Source of the DNA: Casuarina equisetifolia | Lineage: Eukaryota > Streptophyta > Magnoliopsida > Fagales > Casuarinaceae | Reading direction: 5' to 3' | DNA: 64,000 nt | Assembly: GCA_028551475.1 (NCBI GenBank) | Contig: CM052359.1 | Location: 1,756,001-1,820,000, forward strand | Shown: in pieces, positions 26,701-37,495 of the stretch | How the letters are laid out: every line of letters starts with the position of its first letter | Numbering within the stretch: position 1 is the stretch's first letter | The notes under the pieces: model-generated | Database searches by the model: none | What the model was told of the DNA's origin: nothing | Seen by the model: only the letters and a program-made list of their open reading frames with translations | Translations under genes and position numbers: made by a program

Positions 26701-27413
26701 CCCCATCTCATTCATCCCAAATCACTAATACTCCTGACTAATCTTTGTTGCTGCCTCATTGTTTTTATCTTGACTGTTGTCTTTCTGATCTTTTGCAGGT
26801 TCTGGTGATGGTAGCGTTTATGCTTGGAGTGTACGGAGTGGGAAAGAAGTATGTTCTATGATTCTCATGCATCTATGAAGTAACTCTTTATGACATTTTT
26901 CTTGTGCTGATGTTCTCCATATTTTAGCTGCTATATAGTAGGTTTCTACATTCACCAGAGTTACATGTACTGCAGTATGCAGACACAAATGCACCCATGA
27001 TTAAGAATAAAGAATGGATGACACTTATAGGCCATTGCTTTGCTTTTTGTTTGTATTCTTACCAATAGCTCATATAGACAGAATTCGGTACTGACTACGT
27101 GGAAATGGAAATGGCCATCACTGGCCGCTGAACAAGTGCTCAGATGGTCAATAGTGGCTAGACTCTGTGATAATATTGTGTCGCTCTGATAGTATGGGTG
27201 ACAAATAGGTGCCCTTAGTCATACCTTTTTATGTTGTTGACTTGATAGTGTTGCTGTTGAACTGTCCAGGTTGCTAGTTGGATGAGTACTGACACTGAGC
27301 CTCCTGTCATAAAATGGGCTCCTGGAAGTCTTATGTTCGTAACTGGCTCTTCGGAGCTGTCATTCTGGATACCAGACTTGTCCAAGTTGGGAGCTTATGT
27401 TGGAAGGAAGTAG
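23741..27413 (+). CDS. SWD2/S2L-type WD40 repeat protein (COMPASS-like H3K4 methyltransferase subunit)
   Basis: Eleven coding exons give 332 residues: 23741-23747, 23857-23948, 24323-24423, 25182-25282, 25359-25425, 25540-25639, 25722-25835, 25929-26066, 26277-26361, 26799-26848, 27270-27413. All borders are GT-AG and phases close exactly. The first coding exon holds only 7 nt (Met, Gly and one base), joined to a second exon to read MGGTLSEREDK. WD-repeat landmarks follow in order: SSYLVTASDDESIRLYD, GHHDRVVSL, SGSLDRTVLLWD, GYIRMFDAR, DGRLMLLTTMDGHIHVLD, SGSGDGSVYAW, and the C-terminus DLSKLGAYVGRK. This matches Swd2-like proteins of plants (S2La/S2Lb; APRF1 is At5g14530). Swd2 family members are core subunits of COMPASS-like H3K4 methyltransferases, and in yeast also of a polyadenylation complex. 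Which Arabidopsis paralogue is the orthologue cannot be decided by eye. Confidence 0.92.
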
Positions 27414-29786
27414 AAATTCTGTCATCAAGATCAAAGTAATTTGAAGTGCGAAGCAGTCAAATGGCTTATCAGTAACGCTTCAAATTACATGCAAGTTTTC
27501 CTGTTTCCCTTGCAGAGTTGCTGGCTTTGCAGTGACAACTATTGAACAGTGAAAGGCAAATGCGTTGTGTCGCGCAAGTCATGCTACCTCAACCACTGGG
27601 TTGGGTCGGTTGTGGAAGGGAGAAATTGCCTTCCTAGTCTGATTAGAACAGCCAGCTAAAGAATTATTTCGGTGGTATTCCGACTTATAAATTGTACAGG
27701 TTGACACTTTTGTGGATCTAATTAGACAATCCATTAAGAGCACTTAAAATGTAGTTTTTGATTGACATATAGTTGTGCTTACTCATGTTGCTCAACCACT
27801 TGTCGGAAGCAGTTGCCACTTCTTTAGATCATAAATTTAATGAGTTTGTGAAGTTAGACTCTTTGATGACAGAAAACATCTCATTTTACTACTGTTTTCC
27901 TTTCATTGATCATTGTACTTGATATTGATTTTCTTGTTCTTCTCGGTAGAGAAAAGGTGGTGGTGGTTCTGGACAGGGCTTGCTGTCAGTTGTGTAGAGC
28001 CTCCCAATGCTGTGCCTGGTATACAAGTATCCTTGTAATGAGAAAGTTCAATCAACAAAATTATTATTCTACCCTAATCTTTAATTTAGACTTCATAACT
28101 AAAAAATGGTAGAAGAATTGGACAAATAGTTTGATGACAATACTATTGGTGAAAGACCATCTGAGATTCAAATCACTCCATTCCTCCTTTACCTGAATGG
28201 AAAGAAGAAAACAAAGAAGAAGAAGAAGCATTACTGCTATGCAGAACATGCGAGACTGATGTAGAATGTTCCTGCAGACAGTCTCCCAACTATGTACCCT
28301 CGCATAGAATTTTCGTGTAAGACACGGGTCCTCAAAGTCCTTCACAAAACGTCATATGTAGTTAAGCCAATCAATTGGCATTGCACTTATTTGAAGGGCA
28401 TTGCGTCTTTGAGGACTTCCCCTCGTGGGCCATTCAGTCCTCATCTTACTGGTAAAGGGCATTGCGTACTTGAAGGCTCAGAAAGCTTTAAAGATCCTCT
28501 CGGATCCACAACTAAATCTCTGTGTATCAGCCGGCCAGGAATAGAAGCATTGTCTATGGTTTCCAAACTCCTCGTAGGAGATTGGAGCCAATCCCGGCCA
28601 CAAAGTATGGGAAACTTGTCTCCCGAATTAAAGGAATGCATCCACCCAAGATCTTCCTGATGGGGACCTTTTGAAATTTCGAAGCTGCCCATAAAGAAGC
28701 ACTAAAAGACATACAAGAATGAACCTCCATAGGCATGTCATCACCAACACTGAAAAATATCGAATCTTGAACGAACAATTACTGCAACATTGTAGTGAAG
28801 AGACACCCAATGACTTCCTCATTTTGGCTGTATGCATCCTTCCGCGGATGGGTGCAAGTTGCTGATCACAGAGAGATGTCAGATTAGCACTCTCGTGGTC
28901 GAAAAAAATGGTGACTGGTGGGGCACTTGGTGCTCGAAAGGCAAAGGTGATTTGAGGCTCTGAGTGAAATCCTTTTTCCAAAATTTGGTGCGGCTGCTTG
29001 ACCTTAGGATGAAGGACGGAAATATTGAAATAGATCTTCAAATTGCTTAACCTCGTTCACACCTCGGAAGAAAGGGCAATTAAATAGATGAGAGTCTTAC
29101 ATCATAATATAAAATTTATAAGATAAAATTTAAAGAAATGAATAATCTATTAATTTATAGATTAACTTTTGAGTTAAATTTTTAGATATTATGAATAATA
29201 ATCTATAATACATAATTTAATTGACACTATTAAGGACATGAATCCCATAATTTAGGATATGTATCATTTTCTATATTAAGTATCAAGAAAACCTAGCCCA
29301 AAATCCTAGCCCTTCCGATATTATTTTAGAGGAAGATCACATAATTTGTTGATCTAGTGTGAGTTTATATTAAAATTTGATATATTTGATTCATTGTAAT
29401 TGTGTTTGTATGTGAAAGTACCTTTTATAAACTATTTTGAGACGAGAAATTGAGTGTTTTAATTGATTTAAATCTTAAACTACAAAGTCCTTGCCTATAT
29501 AAGTTTGTATTAAAAACGAATTTGTATCCCATATTTTTTCTTAATTAAACAAAAAGAGGATCTGTTGTCATAGAACTAGTGAGAGGCCCAGACTAATAAA
29601 GAAGTTTAACGACATTTGTCTCACATTAAAAAAATAAAAAAATAAACAAAATCTTCGAGTTTACAAGATATAATTATTCCTCATAAGACCCTTTTTTTTT
29701 TTTTTTTTAACACATGCACTGATTCACATGTCCAAAATATTGAACTTGAAATCTCTTTATCCAAGTTCTGATAACTCAAAAGTAAG

Positions 29787-30133
29787 CTAACAGGTAATAT
29801 ACTTTGAATTGGAACCAAGGCCACAAGTGTGTGGTGACTCAAACCCCAAAATAATCCCTTTGCTTTTTGACAGAAGTCCGCATATACTTTTCACATTCTC
29901 TGAACTTCCATCAAACTGCAGCTGAAAGTCCCTCTTCTTGCATATCATTGGGAAAATCTTTTGGCAGTCGACAAGGCGCCGTTTCCGAAAGACACCTAGA
30001 ATGAGGACACTTCCCCACGCGCTCTGCACGCTCGCGAGAGCTCCTAAATCAGTGTTCCCCCAGAACACAAATACAATCACGATTCCAAGAATAAAAGGAA
30101 CGACAGCTTTTCCTTTCTGCGAATCCTGCTTTA
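29787..30133 (-). pseudogene. Orphan exon-like ORF encoding a membrane segment and a Lys/Phe-rich tail
   Basis: On the minus strand an open frame runs from a plausible splice acceptor (ACCAG at about 30,133) to a stop at 29,787. It has no upstream ATG: the frame meets a stop just before the acceptor. The peptide begins AVKQDSQKGKAVVPFILG, continues through a hydrophobic stretch (IVIVFVFW), then a soluble part ending in GFESPHTCGLGSNS. It looks like the last exon of a single-pass membrane protein. The only DNA upstream before WUS is about 600 bases of tandem repeat, so no partner exons are visible. It may be a gene fragment, a relic of a decayed gene, or the end of a gene whose start I cannot see. 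I do not recognise the family. Confidence 0.3.
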
Positions 30134-30150
30134 CTGCCTGGTAATTTCAT

Positions 30151-30610
30151 AAGCTCAAAGTGAGAAGCATGTTTCTCGTATTCTCGTACTTTCGATCCTA
30201 ATCATTGCCGGGATTGAGCTCTAAATCCATCGATTTTAGCAGATTTTGATGGCATATTCTTGAGAAAGTGTCAAAGGATAAGGGAAACAAAAACTACCCA
30301 CCCATTAAGTTCCCATGAGCTAAAAGTGAAAAGCAAGTATGTTTCTCGTACTTGCTATACTAATCATTGCCATGATGGAGCTCTTAATCCATCGATTTTA
30401 GCAGATTTTGATGGAATATTCTTGGGAAAGTGACAAAGATATAAACAAACCACACATTAAGTTCCCAGGAGCTAAAAGTGAAAAAGCAAACTTGCCGTCC
30501 TAATCATTGCCGGGATTGAGCTCTTAATCCGTCTATTTTAGTAGATTTGCGTGGAATATTCTCGAGAAAGTGACAAAGGATAAGGTAAACTAATCATACA
30601 ATAAGTTCTT
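30151..30610. repeat. Three tandem ~150-bp repeats in the WUS 3' flank
   Basis: Three successive copies start at about 30,151, 30,317 and 30,469 (units ~166, ~152 and ~142 bases). Each opens with GAGCTAAAAGTGAAAAGCA or a close variant. Each then has CTAATCATTGCC, GAGCTCTTAATCC, TTTTAGCAGATTT, GGAATATTCT and GAGAAAGTGACAAAGGATAA-like blocks in the same order. Copies differ by scattered substitutions and small indels. No coding capacity is evident. Confidence 0.85.
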
Positions 30611-30763
30611 TCCAATAAGCACGTCCACTTCCCTAGCACTTTGAGCTAAGCAGCAAGTGTCAAATTAGGCCATGTTGATGAAACTACCATTATTATAATT
30701 GGCATATAGATAACAAAAGCAGCGGCTGATCAAATAAGAAAGCATAATGGTAGGCTTCCAATG

Positions 30764-32125
30764 TTAGGTTGAAGATCTGCGGGAGTAGGAGTTGAGGCTG
30801 AGCTCGAGGGAAGTGCGAGAGCTGCTTTTGTCATCGTCGCCGGTCCGACACCAGCCGGTGCAGTAGCCGTTGGACGAAGGCTTCACGTCGTAGAAGCTTG
30901 GGTGGTTGATGTAGTAGCCGTCCGATGAAGGACTCATGTTGCAGAAGCCATGGATGTCGTCGCCGTGCATAGGGAACAAAGGGAGGGTTTCTATCTCGGG
31001 AGCAGCTTCTTCTTCTTCTTCTTCTTCTTCTTCTTCTTCTTCTTCTTCTTCCTCTTCCTCTTCTTCTCTTTTTAGGTTTTCCTCCATTGATCTTCTCTTG
31101 TCAAAGAGATCAGTGTAGGATGGACAATACGGATCAACTCCTACCCACCCGAAGTTGTGGCCGACGGATCCACCTCCGGCTGATGCCGAACAGCCCTGTT
31201 TGGAAGAAACGAAAATGAGAGAGAGAATGGACCTTCTTTTTCCACATATGATATTACCATTTCAACGAGTTTGAGTGCACTGCCTGGTTTCAGACAAATG
31301 GGTTTTTCATCCTGAAAACTTCCATATTTGGCTGTTTTACAGAAACAAGCCAGAAGGATTCTTATTTTGGTAGATTAAAGTTGCATTGATGATTAAATTT
31401 CTGTGCCATTTCGAAATGTTTCAGAACAACCATGGTTTGCAGTAGAACATCTCTGTGAACCAATTTCATTTATATTTCATTACGAGCTCAAAAGTCTCCC
31501 AGATTCTAGTCATCAACACTTACTCTAAAGGCCTTCTCCATGGTCAGAGATCCATATCCGCAGTTCCCCATCTGACCCAAAGAAATCACCCCAGATGAAG
31601 AAGATGAAGCACAAAACCCTGCAAATAAACCCCAGATACCTCAATCAGCACAAAACCAGCCGCAGATGAACAAAAGAAAAAAAAAATGGAAAATTTATAG
31701 GAGGGATGTTCACCGGGAGCTATGTTGGACATGGGGAACTTGGCGTGGATGGAATCTTCAGGTTTCCAACAACCACCAGCACCAGCAACAGCAACAGCGA
31801 CCCCTCTTTGCATGGGGACATCAGAGTTGAACCTTTTCTTCTGCCTTTCGCGGGCCTTGTGGTTCTGAAACCAATAAAAGACGTTCTTTCCTTCGATCTT
31901 GCCGTACTGTCGCAGCCTAGCGGAGATCCTCTGAATCTGCTCAGCACTGGGAGAGCGAACTCCATTGTTATAGTAAAGGTCTTTCAGAATTCGTATCTGG
32001 TCAGTGGTGGGAGTCCAACGTGTACTGCTTGGCCTGCATAGGAATCCCCCTTTCCCACTGCCGCCATCCTCGTTTGGTGGTTGTTGTTGTTGGCTCTGCT
32101 GCTGCTGCTGCTGCTGAGGTTCCAT
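30764..32125 (-). CDS. WUS: WUSCHEL homeodomain transcription factor
   Basis: WUS keeps the stem-cell niche of shoot and floral meristems and works in the nucleus with TOPLESS co-repressors. Three exons, 32125-31714, 31618-31524 and 31195-30764, join in phase with GT-AG borders to give 312 residues. After a Gln-rich start, the homeodomain spans about residues 34-99 ([20 protein letters not shown]; later [17 protein letters not shown]). YGKIEGKN and the KKRF end match WUS rather than WOX1, WOX2 or WOX5. Exon 3 holds an acidic region containing 20 consecutive Glu (residues ~213-232), the WUS-box TLPLFPMH (~239-246) and an EAR-like LELSL near the end (~299-303). Gene order (TRA1, WEB, WUS, ALKBH9B) fits At2g17950. 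The poly-Glu run, coded by GAA/GAG repeats, is longer than I expect. An upstream ORF overlaps the start. Confidence 0.95.
31007..31066 (-). repeat. GAA/GAG trinucleotide repeat coding 20 Glu in WUS
   Basis: Twenty consecutive Glu codons, mostly GAA and interrupted by a few GAG at one end. It lies inside the WUS acidic domain, directly before the WUS-box. Runs of pure GAA of this length are prone to slippage, so allele length may vary. Confidence 0.95.
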
Positions 32126-32219
32126 GACAGCTTGAAAACAAGAACAAAACAAGGGGACGCAAACAAAACGGAGGGGGAGAGAGAGATAAAGCGCGATGTG
32201 GGTGAGGGTTAAAGTGCAT
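32001..32219 (-). other. Upstream ORF overlapping the WUS start out of frame
   Basis: A true ATG at 32,219 lies 94 bases upstream of the WUS ATG and opens a 72-codon ORF in another frame, ending at 32,001 inside the homeodomain coding sequence. It begins [17 protein letters not shown] and reads the WUS poly-Gln tract as poly-Ala. If the mRNA 5' end lies upstream of 32,219, ribosomes starting here would bypass WUS. A weak TATA-like TTATAA at 32,240-32,245 could instead place the mRNA start downstream of this ATG. Confidence 0.45.
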
Positions 32220-32458
32220 GGAAGGTTGAGAGAAGTGGGTTATAACAGCACATGGAGGGAAGGAGAGAGGAAATCAGAGCAATATCTGGGAGAGAAGGAC
32301 TGAAGTTGACAGAGAAGAGGTCGTAAAAAGGGAAGGGACAAAAGAGGGCTTAGAAAGGGAGGGTATCAGTGGAATAACGTGAATGAAAAGGCATGACCAG
32401 GTATGAAATTATTATGCACTTTGTCTCTGCTCTGCACAGAAAGAGCACCAGAGAAAGC

Positions 32459-32502
<44 letters not shown>

Positions 32503-35500
32503 AAATGTTAAAGAAGAGAGGCTTCTGAATGAATGAATGAATGGCGATGTTGATCAACCGAAGGAGCATCATTTAGATTCATGGGGATTCTTCTTTTAAT
32601 GGAGATATGGTCGTCTCTTTTAGCAGGCCCAAAAGCCAGACTGCAAGATATTCTCGTATGGCTTTCATGGGTAAAACTGTAAAGACCCTTGATGAAGAAC
32701 TCGTTTTCCTGGGTCCCAAACTCTGCAGGAGGCTTTTCCCGGGAGAGTTTCTGTTTTCTGATTCTGTTCCCCTACCCTTAAGGCCGTCTCCTAGGTAGGA
32801 ATTTCAGGAACTCAGATCTTTTTCCTGGAACTCCTCAGCCAATTGGGGGATTACATAGTGTTGTGTGCCGAGCAAAGATGCTGTGAAAGTTATTGCCTTG
32901 AAAATGAACCCACTTTCACAAACCAAGGTTACAATCATTTTTAGATTTTGATAAGTTTGTTAAAAAAGACCTCTTATTTTATTAATTCAATTTTAGATCA
33001 AATTCAATATTTGTACAAAAATTAGCCAAAGAAAACTGATGCATTTATTATAAAGAAAAACTTTACAATGTTTTAACATTAATTCTTATTGCAGTGGTCC
33101 AATCCAAATCATACAATGATATTATTTTTACTATATGAATTTTAACACATATCTATAGGAGTGTTAAGGACAATTAGACTTTGATAACTTTTTATAGATA
33201 GATAAAGACTTTTATGAATAACAAAATGAGAGAACATATTGAGAATGAAGCGAGATAGGTTTATATTTAATTGTTTGGACTTTTATCTTGGATTTTGTAA
33301 CTAAATTAACTAAAAAAATGATAAATTATGGCTATTTCTCCATCAATCCAATCTCATTGTTTTGTTTTCCAATAAAATCTAAAGTGTCATTTGTAACATA
33401 TATATTATATCAATAAACTCTTAACTAAGTGGTGAATAAGTAGTGTTTAAAATTTATTTGTTATAAATTCATACAAATAATAGCTATAAGTGCAGGTCTT
33501 ATTTGATTTTGCAAGTCCATAAACTTGAATAGAACATAGACAAAGATACATTGATAGGAATGATGTACACTGCTTAATATTACCTAGGTTTTGTTTTAAA
33601 GTCTTCTACATATGAAGAAATTAATTCATTATCTTTGAAATATTTTTTAGACAAAAACTAAAATATTTCAATATAGTATTAAAACTTAGATTAAAGAAGT
33701 GCCATATTTTATATTTATGAATGCACAGTCCATGAAACCACAACAAATACTAACTACTAAAACTTGTTGCATGTCATATTATCAATATAATGGTTTATCA
33801 AGTGTATTATATATTGAGATATTATGATCATTGTTGAAATTCTATTAACTAATTCTTTACTTATCACAAGCTTTTTAACATTCAAGTTGAAAAAGTATAT
33901 TGAAAATAATATGATCACAACCTTTATGTTACATAAATTTTATATTAAAATATTTTTTTATAATTATGAACGACTTAACACCTATGAATTATTATTTTTT
34001 TCTAAAAACAAGCCTCTAATACCCATGAATTAATTAATAGAAAATAGCCTAATAATTAGATAGTAAGAAATGATCCAAATTTATCTTAAAAATGGACTCA
34101 AAAGGTGAAAAAAATAATTACATTTAACTAGACTCATATGACTCAATATCCTAATAATATGAGACTTAACGTTTATATGGAAACATAAATGCTGACTATA
34201 CATGACTTAAATATTCAATTCGATATAACATATTTTAAGGTACTAATCATACAAGATTTAAGTCCTAAACTTCGTACTTCACACTTCAATTTTTTTATTA
34301 ATAAGAAATATAAAAAAACTTTTGGTCCTATTATAGATGTATTAAATGATTGTTTAAAGACGTGTAGACGTGTGAATGACCTAGACTTCTTACACATGAC
34401 CTGTGATCTTAGAGGTGCTCTTTCTGTCATCTCAAGCTTTCATCCCACCGTGTCACCTCTCTCCACACCTCCTGCCGCGCAGCTCTCCTCCCCCGTACTT
34501 CATTATTCCTCGAAGGATTTCGTCGCATGCAGGCAATACACAGAAACCCGAGGGCAGAAGAGCAAAGCAGAAGCAAATCGCTGTCATGATTGTCTCTATT
34601 CCTTCATGCTACGGAGCAGCACGCTTCCCCAAGAACCACCGAGAGAGAGCATTTAATGGCGGGTTGTCATTCTTTCTGGAGGCTGGTATGTGTGTCATGA
34701 GCGATCAATCATCAAAAGCTTCATCATTCCTTACCTCCTCTCCATTTCCCAGACACCTTTCTTGAGAACCCCAAGATCCATGGCCCCCTCCTTTTTTTTA
34801 CCTTCTTTTTCTCTCTATTTTCTGGGCTCTGTGATTCAGTGACATAACAAACCGCAGGCTAAATTCATTTGCCACAGTACTTAACTCCTAGTGAAAAGAA
34901 GTTCTAATTATTATCCTATTTTCTAGATGCTATGTTCACCCTTTTCATGCATAAAAGATAAGCAACCTATTTATTAGGCATAGGCTTTAAAGCTGGAGCG
35001 CAGTAAGCGTGTCCCAATCTTGATTCTAATGAAAAATTTTAATGCTTTCATTCATTCATTAGTGATTTAGTGGTTAATTATTGATTGATTCTGACTTAAG
35101 TTTTGAATTTAAGACTCCACACTCTGAACCCTTTTCGTTTAAGTAAATAAAAAGGTTAAAACTTATTCTTCATTTTCTCTTTAATCTTTATGTTAAAAAA
35201 ATATAAATAATGTCAAAGAACTACATGAAATATTAGTTTTCCATGCTTGCACAATGATTAGCACACGTGTTTAACAAACTAGATATAAAATCAACACTGA
35301 CACAGCTTGACTGCCATGTTCGGCTGCTCTCTGGCAATTAAGAGGCTTCATTCTTAAAAATAGGAAGAACCCTAAAGATTATTCTGTCACTTCTATTATT
35401 ATGGCCTTTTTATGAATGATTACTTCATGTGTCGACAGTTGGAGCCTCTGAGAGGGACCCTAATTAATGTCGAGGATCAAATGGTTAAACAACCTTAAGA

Positions 35501-37495
35501 GCATACCAAACTTTTGAAATTTGGAGAATTTATCATTATTTTTACCTCAAGGTTTCTAATAATATACTCAAGTCTTTTAGAAAGAAGTAAATTTAGACTT
35601 TTTAGCCGCTTTTTCTTTTATATGATCTAATATGATTTCAAAATTGATCAGTCATTTACCAATAAAAAATAAAACTTGGATTAAGAATCTCACATTTTTT
35701 GTTGCTAATAAGAGCTTTTTACAACCCAAATTTCATTGCTTCCAGGATTACGTGGGAGTGGAGAAAATTTGCTTCACTCAAGCAATACAAAGAGTTAAAA
35801 AGGCCATCCGACAGACCAGAAACCCTTAATATATCTGTTTTATCATTGCGTAAATGGAGTTATTCAATATCTTCTCGAACTCTGTCTTTTACTGCCTCAT
35901 GCGCTCCCTTCTACATTCTGACTGCTTCAGTCTTTCGTCCTCTCTCTCTCTCTCTCTCTCTCTCAATGTGTCTCTCTCAATTTCACCTTTTTCAGATTGC
36001 ATAATTTATTTGATTTTGACACTATCATCATGAGATTTGCCTTTCCTTATCATGCATTTACATGGGGTTTGGCCCCTTCTCTCTCTCTCCTTCTCTCACA
36101 GAGCGACAGACACAAGCGAGGGTGGGGCTTGTAGGCTCCTCAGTCTCAGTCTCCCCTCTTTGATCCCCTTTTAGACTTGTTTTGCCAGGGAAGTTCTAGA
36201 GGTCCCTCTCTCTTATCCAAAATCCTGCGCTGCTTACCTCATACGGTAGTGACCTAGAGTGCTTAGCCGTAGTGGTACACGGCCTTTTCTTTCGGGTAAT
36301 CATCCTCTTTTCCTTATTTTCTTCCCCATATCTCCTAAGATACATCCCAGTATCATTTCCCTCTTACTTTCTCTCTCTTACTTTCTCTCTCTAGGCTGCC
36401 AGAATTCTCGTTCTCTCTTTCTCTTACTTTCCCACCGAGTCGAAGACAAAGACTTGCAACCTTATTGAGCAAACCCCAGCCACAAGTTTTGGTCTTTTGT
36501 TTCCTTTCTCTTCTTTCTGCTTGATGCTATTTATTCATCTTCCATATTTGGTTTCAAGGATGACCCAATTGCATTTCGCAGGTAACTTACTTAAAGGGAC
36601 ATGCTACATGCTCCGGCATCTGGAGTTTGATGTCAGTGGTTACTTTCATGTAATTTAATATGCCAGTTTGATACTTGTACTGGTTAAGAGTTTTGACATG
36701 GACCCAGATCTTGTTTCTATTTGGGATTTGGATTAACTTTAAATCTTGTGAATCAGTGCATGTTGGAAGGACAAGAACAAGCTAAGTTAAATAAGTTTGA
36801 ACTCTGATCCCCAGTTAATGTTTTGTCCCTAGGCACGGAGCCTAGACAGAATGGAGAAAAAGAGAAAAAGTCACACGAGGCTGTCCTTTATAGGGCCATC
36901 CCTGTTGATGTTTCACATTATGGATTCATGGGTTGGGGCTCGGTTTAAAGAAATGGGCAGCCCAAATTGTACAAGTTCTCACGCTGGAATGGTTGATTTC
37001 TTCACCATCATTCGCAATTTTGTGACCTCTCATGAGGATTCGGAGTAAAAGAGGAAGCTGATAGTATAGTTAATTAGAATTTTGAACAGCAAACAATTGT
37101 TCCTCATTTAATCAGAAACTTGGATGCAAGTTTGTTCAATCAAAATTTGGACTCATAGGCAGATTTATCAATGGTGAAAACCTACAATAGTACATTAAAT
37201 CAGTCAGTTTACAAATGAATTGATCTCTAGAATGCCACAAAGAAATGATGAATGACAACTTCCAAATTATTATACAGTCAAAATTATACATACACTTGGG
37301 CAAAGCCACACGAGCTACATCGGCCTCTTCAGAAAGCAATGTTTTACATACAAGCAGCCAAAACTAGTTAATCCAATAATACCAGCCACACAAGCTACAA
37401 CTCAATACTGCAACCTAGCTTACGACCAGCCATTCAGTCACCAGGATATTCTAGTAATCAATCCATGGAAGTTAGGATTTTCGCAAGCATGCTCA
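32126..37495. promoter_or_regulatory. WUS upstream region and ALKBH9 3' flank
   Basis: It starts with the WUS leader and a GA microsatellite at 32,460-32,498. Next come AT-rich DNA (about 32,950-34,400), a GC-richer island (about 34,400-34,830), and pyrimidine-rich DNA with CT runs at about 35,938-35,965, 36,078-36,096 and 36,360-36,395. Several ORFs of 60-155 codons occur, but none has a recognisable domain or believable splice pattern. The final ~430 bases (37,065-37,495) are probably the 3' UTR of the ALKBH9 gene. Much of this may be WUS regulatory DNA or an unannotated non-coding transcript. Confidence 0.5.
32460..32498. repeat. GA dinucleotide microsatellite upstream of WUS
   Basis: About 19 perfect GA units on the plus strand, 335-373 bases upstream of the WUS ATG. 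In plants GA/CT tracts near promoters are bound by BPC/GAGA-binding proteins; whether this one is used is inference. Confidence 0.95.

Larger units (their letters stand above)
27414..30763. other. Intergenic region between the WD40 gene and WUS (convergent genes)
   Basis: It contains the 3' UTR of the WD40 gene (to roughly 28,080). A moderately GC-rich stretch at 28,260-29,050 has overlapping ORFs on both strands but no recognised protein. An AT-rich dispersed motif lies at about 29,085-29,215, an exon-like ORF at 29,787-30,133 (minus), and three tandem repeats at 30,151-30,610. The last ~150 bases are probably the WUS 3' UTR. Confidence 0.55.

Noticed and set aside
30936-31118. Plus-strand poly-Ser ORF at the WUS Glu repeat
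   Set aside because: It is the reverse-strand reading of the GAA repeat in WUS exon 3.
30764-32125. WOX1, WOX2 or WOX5 as alternative identity for the homeodomain gene
   Set aside because: The homeodomain details (YYNN, KKRF), acidic domain, WUS-box and gene order all fit WUS itself.
36190-36300. Possible microRNA foldback in the WUS upstream region
   Set aside because: I could not find paired arms of adequate length, and no known plant microRNA sequence is present.
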